From positions 1 to 64,000 of the forward strand of contig NZ_JACHXA010000003.1 in the NCBI RefSeq assembly GCF_014191775.1: DNA of 64,000 nucleotides, read 5' to 3'. The notes below the pieces were generated by a model. It did not search any database. It saw only the letters and a list, made by a program, of their open reading frames with translations, and had not been told where the DNA came from. This DNA comes from Limibacillus halophilus. GTDB taxonomy: Bacteria > Pseudomonadota > Alphaproteobacteria > Kiloniellales > CECT-8803. Below, in pieces: positions 8,799-20,200 of this stretch. The first letter of the stretch is position 1; each line of letters opens with the position of its first letter. A program made the translations under genes and the position numbers.

Positions 8799-8859
8799 CA
8801 GATTCGGTGCCGCCATATAGACGCCCGTCTTATCCGTTAGCCTCCAGGAGTATGAAATC

Positions 8860-10230
8860 ATGACGACCCAAGCTCTGCGCAATACCACGACGGTTTGGAA
8901 AGAACAGGACCGCCGCCACCATATACACCCCTTCACTGACAGTAAAGCACTGCACGCCGAAGGCGGCACACGCATCATTACCAAAGCCCAAGGCTGTTAC
9001 CTCACTGATTCCGAGGATCATCAGATTCTAGACGGCATGGCCGGATTGTGGTGCGTCAACGTCGGTTACGGCCGTCAAGAACTGGCGGAAGCCGCCTATA
9101 AGCAGATGCAGGAGCTGCCGTACTACAATACCTTTTTCAAAACGGCGACGCCGCCGCCGATCGAACTCGCCGAGAAACTCGCAGAACTGGCGCCAGAGGG
9201 CTTGAACCGGGTTTTCTACGGCTCCTCCGGATCGGAATCGAATGACACGGTCGTCCGTCTCGTACGGCATTTCTGGAACCTGATGGGCAAGCCCGACAAG
9301 AAGGTATTCATCAGCCGCGAGCACGCCTATCACGGTTCAACCTGTGCTTCCGCCAGTCTGGGCGGGATGACTGCCATGCATAAGCAGGCCGATCTGCCTT
9401 TGCCGGGTTTCGAGCACGTCATGCCGCCCTACTGGTACGATTTCGGCGCTGGCATGGACCCTGCGAGTTTTGGAAAGAAGGCCGCCAAGGCCGTCGAGGA
9501 CAAGATTCTGGAACTGGGTGCAGACAAGGTGGCGGCTTTCATCGGCGAACCCATCATGGGTGCCGGTGGCGTCATTGTGCCGCCTGAGACCTACTGGCCG
9601 GAAATTCAGCGTATTTGCAAGCAGTACGACGTTCTGTTGATCGCAGACGAGGTTATTAGCGGCTTCGGACGGGTCGGCACCTGGTTTGCCAGTCAGAAAC
9701 TTGGAATCAAGCCGGATATGATGACCATGGCCAAGGGCATCACATCCGGATATCTGCCGCTCTCTGGACTGATGGTAGGTGACCGGATCGCCGACGCGCT
9801 CAGCGAGGGTGGCGACTTCAATCACGGCTACACCTATTCAGGCCACCCGGTCGCCTGTGCTGTTGCCTTGAAAAACATCGAGATCATCGAGCGCGAAGGC
9901 TTGATAGAGAGGGTACGCGACGAAACCGGTCCCTATCTGCAGGAAGGCCTCGCCAGCCTGGTCGACCACCCCTTGGTCGGGGAGGTGCGGGGCATGGGAC
10001 TGCTTGGCGCGGTGGAGTTGGTAAAGGACAAGGACACCCACGAGCGTTACCCAAACAATCAGGCTTCGATCGCTTGCCGAGACCACTGCATCAAAAACGG
10101 CCTGATGTTGCGGCAGGTGCGCGACGGTATGATTATGTCGCCACCGCTGATTCTGACGAAAAGCGAGATCGACAAGTTGATCAGTATCCTGCGAAGCGGA
10201 CTGGACGCGGCCAAAGCTAAGCTCGGCTGA
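8860..10230 (+). CDS. spuC: Putrescine/polyamine:pyruvate aminotransferase, SpuC-like
   Basis: A 456-aa class III PLP aminotransferase of the same length class as SpuC. Motifs are the phosphate-binding GSSGSESNDTVVRL (121-134), HAYHGST (155-161), LIADEVISGFGRVGT (D263) and MTMAKGITSGYLPLSG (K292, the Schiff-base lysine). The N-terminal HPFTDSKALHAEGGTRII is typical of diamine/omega-amine aminotransferases. It likely converts putrescine or a related amine plus pyruvate to the aminoaldehyde and alanine. AGGAGTATGAAATC precedes the ATG. Position between puuA and an aguB-like gene supports polyamine catabolism. Confidence 0.85.
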   Translation: MTTQALRNTTTVWKEQDRRHHIHPFTDSKALHAEGGTRIITKAQGCYLTDSEDHQILDGMAGLWCVNVGYGRQELAEAAYKQMQELPYYNTFFKTATPPPIELAEKLAELAPEGLNRVFYGSSGSESNDTVVRLVRHFWNLMGKPDKKVFISREHAYHGSTCASASLGGMTAMHKQADLPLPGFEHVMPPYWYDFGAGMDPASFGKKAAKAVEDKILELGADKVAAFIGEPIMGAGGVIVPPETYWPEIQRICKQYDVLLIADEVISGFGRVGTWFASQKLGIKPDMMTMAKGITSGYLPLSGLMVGDRIADALSEGGDFNHGYTYSGHPVACAVALKNIEIIEREGLIERVRDETGPYLQEGLASLVDHPLVGEVRGMGLLGAVELVKDKDTHERYPNNQASIACRDHCIKNGLMLRQVRDGMIMSPPLILTKSEIDKLISILRSGLDAAKAKLG

Positions 10231-10303
10231 TATCATGCCTGAGGAACCCTCGGCGTCTAATGACGTCGGGGGCGCCTCGATAGGCAATGAAAGGAGCTAT
10301 GAA

Positions 10304-11179
10304 ATGCGCGAAGTGACGGTCGCAGCCACACAGATGGCCTGTTCCTGGGATAAGGACGCCAATGTCAGTAAAGCCGAGTCCCTCGTGCGCGAAGCAGCAG
10401 GACAAGGGGCGCAGATCGTCCTTATCCAAGAGCTCTTCGAGACACCCTATTTTTGCCAGGATCAGAAGCAGGAGTACTTCGCACTGGCTCATCCGCTGGA
10501 GGATCACCCAACCATCGCGCGGATGGCTGATCTTGCCGCCGAGCTAGAAGTCGTCCTGCCCGTCTCCTTTTTTGAAAAAGCCAACAATGCCTACTTCAAT
10601 TCGCTGGTGGTGATCGATGCCGACGGGAGCCTCGTGAACCTCTATCGCAAAAGCCACATTCCCGACGGCCCCGGTTACCAGGAGAAGTTCTACTTCAACC
10701 CAGGGGATACCGGTTTTGTCGCCAGCAAGACTCGTTATGCGACCATCGGCGCGGCAATTTGTTGGGATCAATGGTTCCCCGAGGCCGCACGTTCAATGGC
10801 CCTGCAGGGTGCGGAGATCTTGTTTTACCCCACTGCGATCGGCAGCGAACCCCAAGACGCCTCGCTCGACAGCAAGGACCACTGGCAACGTACGATGCAA
10901 GGGCATGCCGCAGCAAACCTCGTGCCCCTGGTGGCCTCCAATCGCATCGGCAAGGAAGAAGGCGCCGGCGGCGAGATTACCTTCTATGGTTCTTCCTTCA
11001 TTGCCGACCAGACCGGTGCCAAAGTCGCCGAAGCCGACCGCGACAGCCAAGGTATCCAGATTGCCACCTTTGATCTTGATGCCGCAGCCGCCAAGCGAGC
11101 CTCCTGGGGTCTGTTCCGCGACAGGAGACCCGACCTGTATGGGAATCTCCTGACGCTGGACGGCGAAGATGACTGGTAG
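10304..11179 (+). CDS. aguB: N-carbamoylputrescine amidase-like nitrilase-superfamily enzyme
   Basis: A 291-aa carbon-nitrogen hydrolase. The ATG at 10304 is preferred over an upstream in-frame start at 10235 because AAGGAG lies 7 nt before it and AguB proteins begin MRxVTVAATQM. The nitrilase catalytic triad is visible: E43 (IQELFETPYF), K116 (YRKSHIPDGPGY) and C153 (GAAICWDQWFPE). AguB hydrolyses N-carbamoylputrescine to putrescine, CO2 and ammonia, the last step of the agmatine route. The upstream partner, agmatine deiminase (AguA), is not in the window, so a related carbamoyl or omega-amide substrate remains possible. Confidence 0.85.
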   Translation: MREVTVAATQMACSWDKDANVSKAESLVREAAGQGAQIVLIQELFETPYFCQDQKQEYFALAHPLEDHPTIARMADLAAELEVVLPVSFFEKANNAYFNSLVVIDADGSLVNLYRKSHIPDGPGYQEKFYFNPGDTGFVASKTRYATIGAAICWDQWFPEAARSMALQGAEILFYPTAIGSEPQDASLDSKDHWQRTMQGHAAANLVPLVASNRIGKEEGAGGEITFYGSSFIADQTGAKVAEADRDSQGIQIATFDLDAAAAKRASWGLFRDRRPDLYGNLLTLDGEDDW

Positions 11180-11200
11180 CACCCCGCCTTCGTTTACCTC

Positions 11201-14200
11201 TTAACAGTTCGCATTATCGGTGGTGCAGACCGCAAAGGAGCTTGCACCGACGATAGCTCCGTCAGGGCGTTCCAGCCGCATGTAGAGGCGGTTTTGCAGA
11301 ATGTTGAGCGGGATCGACTGACCCTGACCCCGCAGACGGACGCGGAAGCTGCGGAGCGACTCATCCTCCGGCGTGGCCGGGTCGTCGGTCAGGTCGACGG
11401 TTTGACGATTGACATCCCGGTCCACCGCACAGTTCGTTGCGCCGATGGGAATGATGCAGGTATCGATCGCCACCGGCAGCGTCGGGCGCGGGTCGTCCAG
11501 CACCGATTCGATCACCAGGTCCACCACACCGCCGACATTGACGTTGCGGATCGCCCCGAAGCCGTTGGTGTTGCCGGTGTTTAACGGCACCTGGGCCCGG
11601 TTGCCGATGGGGCTGAAGAGGATCGTCGCCACCGCACGCGGTCCCGGCGCCGCCTCGGAGGTCAGCAGCAATGTGTTGAACTCCGACAGCACCTGGGATT
11701 CCCCGTTGTCGCAAACCACCTGCAGGTCCATCCGCGTCGGCGGGAAGGTCTCGTTGGGCTGCATCGAGAAGAACCACGTCTGACCGGACACACCCGAGGG
11801 CAGGTCCATCGGTTCGTTGGGCTGCAACAGATTGCGTCCCGCATCCCACCAAGAGAAAGGCTGCGCAAAGAACGTGCCGTTGAAGGGCGTCGCCAATTCA
11901 ACCCGGCAACCGGTCATCGCCGTATTCGGACGGTGGCCGATGTTGAAGAAGCCGGTCATGGGTGGGCTGCCCGGTGCGATATCGACCGCGAAAGCCGCCG
12001 GGAAGATGGCCGTGCCCGGCTTCTGGTCGGGCAAGAGGTTATCGCGATCGATATCCTCGCCGTAGACCATGATGCCCATGGCCGCCGTCCCGGTCGCACC
12101 GTCGCTGGAAGTCACCGCGACCTCGATGCGGCAGTCGCTGTTGGCGTCGGCCGGTGTACCGCCCGGCAGGTCATAGCTGTTGACCGGCGCGGTCCAGGTG
12201 AAGGTCGCCCCCGTCCCCGTGGCCGGCGTACCGTCGCTGTCCCTCAAATCCTGCGGGCGTGCACCAGGGAAACCATCTTCAGCCTGCGCGCAAGTCGCCG
12301 TCCAGGCGTAGTCGGTGATGCCATTCCCCACCAGATCGGTGACGTCGACATTGAAGCCCGTGGTGCCGCCGGAATCCACCGCCAGGGCATCTGGCAGAAC
12401 CGTGGCCGTCAAACGGTTCTCCTCATAGATCGTCACGCTCTCGCTGGGCGACTCATCGCCCGCACCCGTCTCGGCACCGCCACGCGCCGTCACCGAGGCG
12501 GACACATCCCCCGTCACCGCTGCCGGGTCGCCCGTGAAGACCAACCCACCCGCCGCCGTCACCGGCAGAACAAGGTTGGCGCTTTCGCCCGGTGCCAGCC
12601 CGGGTGTAAGTTGCCAAACAGCACCGGTCCAGCTGCCGTCACCCGTCGCTGCGCCGTCCAACTGGAACAGCCCGCCAAAATCAGGCGTAATCTCGATACC
12701 GCCGACGAAGTTGCCGCCAACCGAGTTGCTCACGGTCAAGGTCACCGTTGTATCGCTCTCTTGATCCAGCAGCGGATTCTTCCCAATCACCTGCGTCACC
12801 GTTAGATCGCTGTTCTGATTTTCCGGCAGCACATCAATCTCAATGTCCCGAACAGTGCCACCAGTCGCAGAGGATACGGCCGCGTTTAAGGTGCAGGACA
12901 CCAGCCCGGAGGTCGCGTTCACCGGAGCGGTCCATTGAGGATTAGACGCGCTGACGTCGCTGAAGCTCCCGCCGCAATCGCTGGTCCAATAGTAGGTCAG
13001 CCCAGTTGGATCAGAAGTCACGTCCAAACTAAGGTTTGAGATCTCCGCAGAAAGAACCGGATTTGGTGTCGCGGTAATAGCGGGGTCGCCGAAGGTGATT
13101 CCCGGATCGAAGCGCGGTGTGACCGTTACAAAAGATATATTGTTGGCGCTGACGAGGTCGAAAAGCAGTATCGGCGGCATTCCAGCGCTCAAAAATACCA
13201 GATCTGCAATAAAAACCTGCTCCGTCGAGGTCATTACCCGCGCAGCTACCTGCAAGGTCGCCACACTGGTCAATTCACTTATGGTCCATAGGCCTAGATC
13301 AAACACACCATCACCTGTGGCGCTCTCTATCTCGAAGCCATTAGGCAAGGCGACAACGACCAACGCCTCATCAGGCGCGATTGCTCCAAGTAGTTCAGCG
13401 GTAATGGTAAAAGTAACAAGACTGCCGGGTAGTGGGTTCGCTACATCGACACTTGCCTGAATGGCCACATCAGTTTCGTCACCTGCCGCAGGATCAGGCA
13501 GCAAATGCGCCTGAAGGCCTGCCGTCACATCTGTTGCAAAAGGCGCGGACATATCGACAGACATATTACAGGTCTGAAGCTGCGCAGTGTTGTTGATGCC
13601 GCTGGCCCAGATCGTGCTCCGGCTTAGCAGGTCCGCAAAGCTGTGGCCGCCAAGATCAGGCTGTGCCGGACAATCGGCAGACCAAAGATAGTCGATGCCT
13701 AGCTCCAAGGCGTCTTCAGCATGGGAAATTACACGGAAGTCGCCTTGCAAGACGCGGCTCTGCGGCACGATAGTCGCCGGAATCGTGCTGGTGATCGTGT
13801 TCGCCGCCAGCGAAGTCACCTGCGTCCGGCTGACGTCATTACCACTGTTTGCGTCGCCTTCGACCGTACCGTTCAGCGACGCTTCATTTTCAAGGAGCCC
13901 CAATTCATCCAGCGATACCAGGAATCGGGCAACCGCGGTCTCCCCTGCCGCAATCGCGGGAACCAGCAATTCGCTGCTGTCTGCGTCAAAGCTGCCGGCA
14001 CCTATCAATTGAAGGAAGGTAAAGCCGGTCGCACGCGGATCGGCGGAGAGATCGCCAAGCGGTTCGAGTTGGACACTGACTCCGGTCGCATCGATGATTG
14101 AATTGTTGGTCAGGGTCAGTGTGAAGAGTGCGGTGTCCCCCAAAAGAGCCATGTGGCGATCCACCTCCAACCGCAGGCTGATATCCGGCGTGGTGATATC

Positions 14201-17200
14201 TGTCGGCAAAAGAGTGACTTGCTTGGTGAGTTGCAATGGCTCGGCGCTGTCGGCGGTCAAATCCACGGTCAGGGTGCAACCGGCGTTAGCGCCCGCCAGA
14301 TTATTTGTCGGAGATGTCCAGTTGGTCTGTTGCCCAACGGCAGGATCGAACGCACCGACCCCCAAGCCGCCGCAGTCGCTACTCGACCACGTGGCTGTGA
14401 CGCCGCGCCCAAGCAGGCCCTCAGCTTCAACCGAAAGAGCGAACAACCCCTGCCCAACCAGAGAATCTGGGTTCGCGACAATATCCTGCAACACCTCAAT
14501 GGCATTGCCCGGAATGACAGTCACGGTCCTAAAGGCGCTATCATTGAGCGGGTTGACGTCAACGCCCGGCGCATCAAGACCAGCCAGCTCCGCAAGGTTT
14601 ACGAAGAACCCCTCGCGTACGGCCTGAGCTTGAAGCTGAATGCTGACCGTCTGCCCTACGGAAAGCAGCGGAATCGTCCAGGTATCCGTTGTGGTATCGA
14701 ATTCTGGCGGAAGGGTGCCCGTTTGCAGCAGCAGACCTGCGGGCAGGACATCGCGGATAGCTACATTACTGGCATCCGCACCGCCATTGTTGCTCGCCGA
14801 GAGCGTGAATGTGGCGATTTCCCCCTTGGCCAGAAGGTCGCGGTCAACAGTCATGGCCAGAGAGATATCCGGGTCGGCAAGTCCCTCAGGCAGAACGACG
14901 ATCTGGATGCTTTCCTGTAGGGCGCTTGCACCGTCAGCCGACAGGTTGACCGTTAAGGTGCAAAGAGCATTAGCGCCCGCGCCAGAGATATTCTCGGGCG
15001 CCGTCCAGATCGGGTCCTGGATGCTGGTGGAACTGAATGAACCGTTATCTGCTGCGTTGCCGTCGGCACAACTCGCCGTCCAAGCGTAGCTCAATCCGGC
15101 CCCAAGGTCGTCGAAAGCGGTCAGGTCGAGTTGCACCAGACGTTGCTCGCCGGCGGTCGCCATGCCGACAATCAATGACGTGGGCGTTGCTGTCAGATCG
15201 GAGACGTGAATCCGATTCTGCGCGCCGACCTCGATGATGGAAGTACGGCTGTCGTTGTTCGGATTCTGATCGCCATTGCCGTCGGCTGCCACGACCGAGG
15301 TCACGCTCGCGGTGTTGACTACACTCCCCGGGAAGAGAACGTCAGCGGTGATCAGCAGGGATTTCTCTTCTCCAAACGCCAAGGCGCCCACAGCCCATGT
15401 TCCGGTCCCATCGTCATAGGCTCCACCGGCGTCATCGGACACAAAGCCGAGTTTGCCTGGCAGCAAATCTGTAACCGTAACGTCGGTCGCCGCAACAGGG
15501 CCGTTATTCCGGATCGTGACCGTATAGGTGATCTGATCGCCAATGAAGGTAGAAGCCTTCGACGGCGTGTTAGCTTTGAGTGAGATATCCGCCCCCGCCG
15601 CTCCATCATGCAGAACGGTTGCCGTGACCAAACCCGTAACCGGTTGGCTGCCTTCAGCCGAGACAGTTATCTGGAAGTCACAACTTTGCGGCGTGCCGGT
15701 GGTGTTCACCGGCCCTTCCCAATCCGTCGTTGCTTCGCCCGGCGTGGCAAGAATGCCGCTGTCGATGCCACCAGTACAACCAAGCAGAGTCCACGCATGG
15801 GTAAGGGGGCGCCCGATCTCGTCGATCGCAGTCACACTCAGATTAAGCGTACGATCCTGCGGGGTTGAACCAACGGCGCCCAATATCGTGTCCGGATCTG
15901 CATTCGGGCCCGCTGTGATCTGGATAACGTTCTCGTCAACGATCGACAGACTTGTCGTCACGCTGTTGTCGTCCAGCAACGGATCGTTCTCGATCGCCGC
16001 AGCCGCTGCCTCGATGCTCACCAAACGCGGCGTTTGAACCGTCCCGCCAAGTGCATCGACCACCGCATTTATCGTGAAGTTCACTGTTGAGCCATCACCG
16101 GGAATTGGTGCGGGAACGCTCCAGGTCGTGCCGTCGAAGTTCGGATCGTCGCTGGTACCCGTGACCATGAACCCGGTCCCCGGCAACTGTAGTGTAATCT
16201 CGGCGCCGTTTGCATCACTCGGACCGAAATTGGTCAGGCTGAAATCTATGGTCAGCGTCTCCCCATCGATCAGCGTCGTGAAATTCGGGATACCCTGAAG
16301 AACCAGGAAGACATCATCCGGGTCGGTGCCATTGGGCAGAACCGGGATATCAACGGTTGCCAGCGACGGCAACGTGGACCCGTCGCTGGAAGTCGCATCT
16401 GCTGTCAGACTGCAAATCACAACCTGGCCGGTCTGATTGTCCGGTGGCATCCAATCAACGACAGCCTGATCGGTAACGTCAAACGCCCCGTGATTACCGC
16501 CAAACTCCGCTGGACAAGCCGCACTCCAGGTATAAGTTGCCGGGTCGCCCAGAGTGGTCGTTACCTCTACGCTGACCGTGGTGCTATTGATCCCATCACC
16601 CGCCAAGCTCGCAGGATTAGCCAGGATGCCGTCCAAAGTAACTTCATTGCGGTTGGCAACCGTCAGGGCGACTGCTGCCAGGTCATCCAGGGCATTAGTG
16701 TCGTTTTCACCCAAAAGATCAGTGCGGAAAGTGGCTTCGATGTTGATGGTCGTGCTGTTTCCCGGCGCTACAGCCGAGCCTTCGACAGTCAACTGCAGAA
16801 CTTGGCTCTCACCAGGCAGCAAGGTGCCAACGGCCCACTCACCAGTCCCGGCGGTGTAATTACCCGGTACCGGCGCGATCAAGGTCAGGCCTGCAGGGAT
16901 CGGAATATCGACCTGAACGCCGGTCGCATCGATCACCCCTTGGTTCATCACCTCAAAGTTCAGCAGCCCCCTGTCCTCGGCTGTTCCCAGGCCAGGAGCC
17001 ACGACGATGGCCGACGGAGTCACCTGGGCCGTCACGGCCACATTCGTATCGACCGTCGGGTTGACGGTGATATCCGCCATGGTCTCCGCTGTGCCCGAAA
17101 TACCGTTGGATCCCGGCGCATCCAGGTCAACCATCAAGGTGCAGATATCCTGGGCTCCGGTCGTGTTGGCGGGCGACGTCCAAACGACCTCTGCCGCCGT

Positions 17201-20200
17201 GCTTGAGGGCGCAAAGCTGCCATTGCCAGCAAACCCCGGACAAGCCGCCGTCCAACGGTACGACACACCCAACCCGTCAACATCGTGGGCGACGATTGAC
17301 AGTTGGCTCGTTTCGCCTCCGATCAAGACCGCCGGGTTCGCTGCGATTGGATTATCGATGACGATCTGGTTGTCCCCCAGAATGTCGAAAAGCAGCGATG
17401 TCGGGTCATTGGACCCCGGGCCGGTATTCGGGTCAGCCGGCGTCACCTGGGTCACGCTCGCGGTGATTGAACCTGTCCCAGGAACGGCACCGGCACCGCT
17501 GGCCGCGATCGGCAGTTCGAGCGTGAGCACTTCACCCACGCCAAGGCCTGCGACGCTCCAGTCGCCACTGTCATATGTTCCGCCCGACAAAGTGGGTGCA
17601 CCGGTCACAGCTAGCTCATCGCTAAGCGCAAGAGAGATCGTGACGTCCGTCGCGGCTTCGGGGCCGTTGTTCTCCAGCCGGACGATGGCTGATGACACCT
17701 CACCAACGAATAGCGCCGTATCCAGCGAGGTTACGCGCAGATCGATATCGGCACCGACCGCGCCGGCGGGGAGCAAGGTGACCGGTACTGTACGGGTTGA
17801 GACAATCTGGCCGAACAGCGCATCCGTCACAGTGACATCAACCCGCAATGAGCAGACTACCGTTTCGGCAGTGCCATTGAAGGGCGATTCCCAGGACGGT
17901 TCGCCTGCGGTCGCATCACTGAAGCTGCCGCTGCCGGGCAAAGACGGACAGATAGCCTGCCAGGCATAGCTCGTATTGCTATTGGAAACGGCGTCCTCAA
18001 CCGTCAACATCAAACGGCTTACACCCTCGCCGACATGGCTGTTAGGCGATGCAAAGGGACCGGCTATATCCAGCAGGTTCTCCGGAATGACCGACACCAC
18101 CACTTGCGCGGTCTCATTTCCTGGGTTCGGATCGGCTTGATCAACGGCACTGACAAAGGCCGTGTTTGGCAACTGACCATTTGCGCCGTCTCCCACACCG
18201 GGGGCGGATTCAGCGCGCGCAATTACATCGACAAACAGTTCCGCGCTGGCGCCCACCTCAAGATCGCCAACGGTCCAGATTCCCCCGTTATAGCTACCCT
18301 GCTCGGCTAATGCCGCGGTCTGGACAAACCCAGGATTGAGCACATCCGTGACTGCCAGGTTAGTCGCCTTTGCAGGTCCTTCATTGGTCACGCGAACCGA
18401 GAACCTCAGGCTTTCGCCGGGCAGCACCACCTGCTTGTCGCTTTGCTTGAGTACAACCAGCTCCGAACCCAAAGCATCGCTTGGCAATATTTCAATGGTC
18501 AGGCGTCCCTGCGCTTGTGCGCGTTCGGCCGGATCATCGCCGTCGTCGATATCGACGGTGAGGGTGCAAGTCTGCTTTAGCGCACCATCCGCCGCAGGGC
18601 CGATGTTCGGCGACGTCCAATTCGCTGTCGCCAGGGTTGGTGCAAGGAAAGCACCGCTGCCGCCGGATGGCAGACAGCTCTCCACCGCCCATTGATAATT
18701 TAGCGGATTGCCTCCTAACAGGTCATGCGCCACGACGGAAACCGAAATCGTGCCACCGCCAATAAGGCTGTTCGAGCTGGCAAAGATGCTGTCGATCGTG
18801 ATGATGTTTTCCGGCACAACCGACACTGTCGCCAAGGAAACATCATTGTCCGGCACCGGATCAGCTTGATCCGCGGCCGCCACGATGAGACTGATGTCCT
18901 GCGTTCCCTCGCCAATGGCCAACGCCGTCACAGTCAAGGTTTTCGTCGAAGATGCAAAGACATTGCCGACGGACCAGTTGTACACCCCATTACCCTGGGC
19001 GCTGAGGTTCGCCGGATCGTCGGAATCCAGGAACTGCAAGCCAGGCGGCAAGTCAAACGAGACCGCCACGCCTGATGCATTGTCGAGCAGGCTGTTGTTG
19101 GAGACCGGCACCGTCACCAGGACCGTATCGCCGAACTCGTAGGCTTGGCGATCTGTGGCCACTGCTGTCGAGAGATCGATACCGATAGTGTTCGGGTTTA
19201 ATACCGGCACAACCAAATCAACGGAGATAGGCAGCTGTGCTCCTTGAACGGATGCCTCGACGGATAGCAAACAGTCGTAGTCTATAGTCGGATCCGTGTT
19301 CTCCGCTGAACTCCAAATCGGCTCTCTAAGCGAAACATCGTCAAAAGAGCCATGGCCTCCCAACTCAACCGCGCACTCTGCGTTCCAAAGGTAGGTGATG
19401 GGCCGCTCCAGGCGATCGCGCACCTCGAAGTTCAACAGTGCGACATCGGTCATACCGATCACGCTCGCCGGCGATGCTACAGGTCGCCGCACAAGTTCGA
19501 GCGTGTTGTCATCGATCACTTCAAGGATTGACGCGAAGATATCGTTCGCGCTGTTGGGGTCTGGCACATCCGACGCAACACGCCGGACTTGCAGGGCCTT
19601 TGCGCCCAGCCGCTCAGGATTGGCGATAGGATCAACTGCCTCTACGTCGATCGTGAGGTCCAGCGTGGCGACGTCACCATTGCCCAGTGCATTGATCTGC
19701 CAGAGTCCGGTCGCGGGATCAAAGCTGCGGCTTGCATGATCGACAGCCCAGTTCCCCGGCGCAGCGGCAAAACCCGTCGGCAGCAGAACGCGTGCGACAA
19801 CGCCGTCAGACCCTATAATACCAAGGTTCTCAGCCACCGCTTGCAGCTGGAAGCTTTCTCCCAGGACCACGCCGTTGGGGGCGCCGACCAAGCTGACTTC
19901 GATGTCCGCAACTGGAAGAGTTTCCACGGTGACATTGGCGGTAGCGCTGGATTCCGCACTACCAGCCACACTACCGGTGATCGTCAGGCTGCACCCTTGA
20001 TTTACCCCAGTATGGTTTTCGGGCGCAGTCCAATCGACGGTGATCACGCGCGGATTTCCACCAGGCGCGATTTCACCGATGACGGGGTCGAAACTCCCCG
20101 CAACCGGCGAACCGGCACAGACCTCGGTCATTGTGAAGGGAATCGGGTCCGTGAAGTTCGTTGTTGTCGCTTCAACGGTGAGCGTCGTCATCCCACCAGA

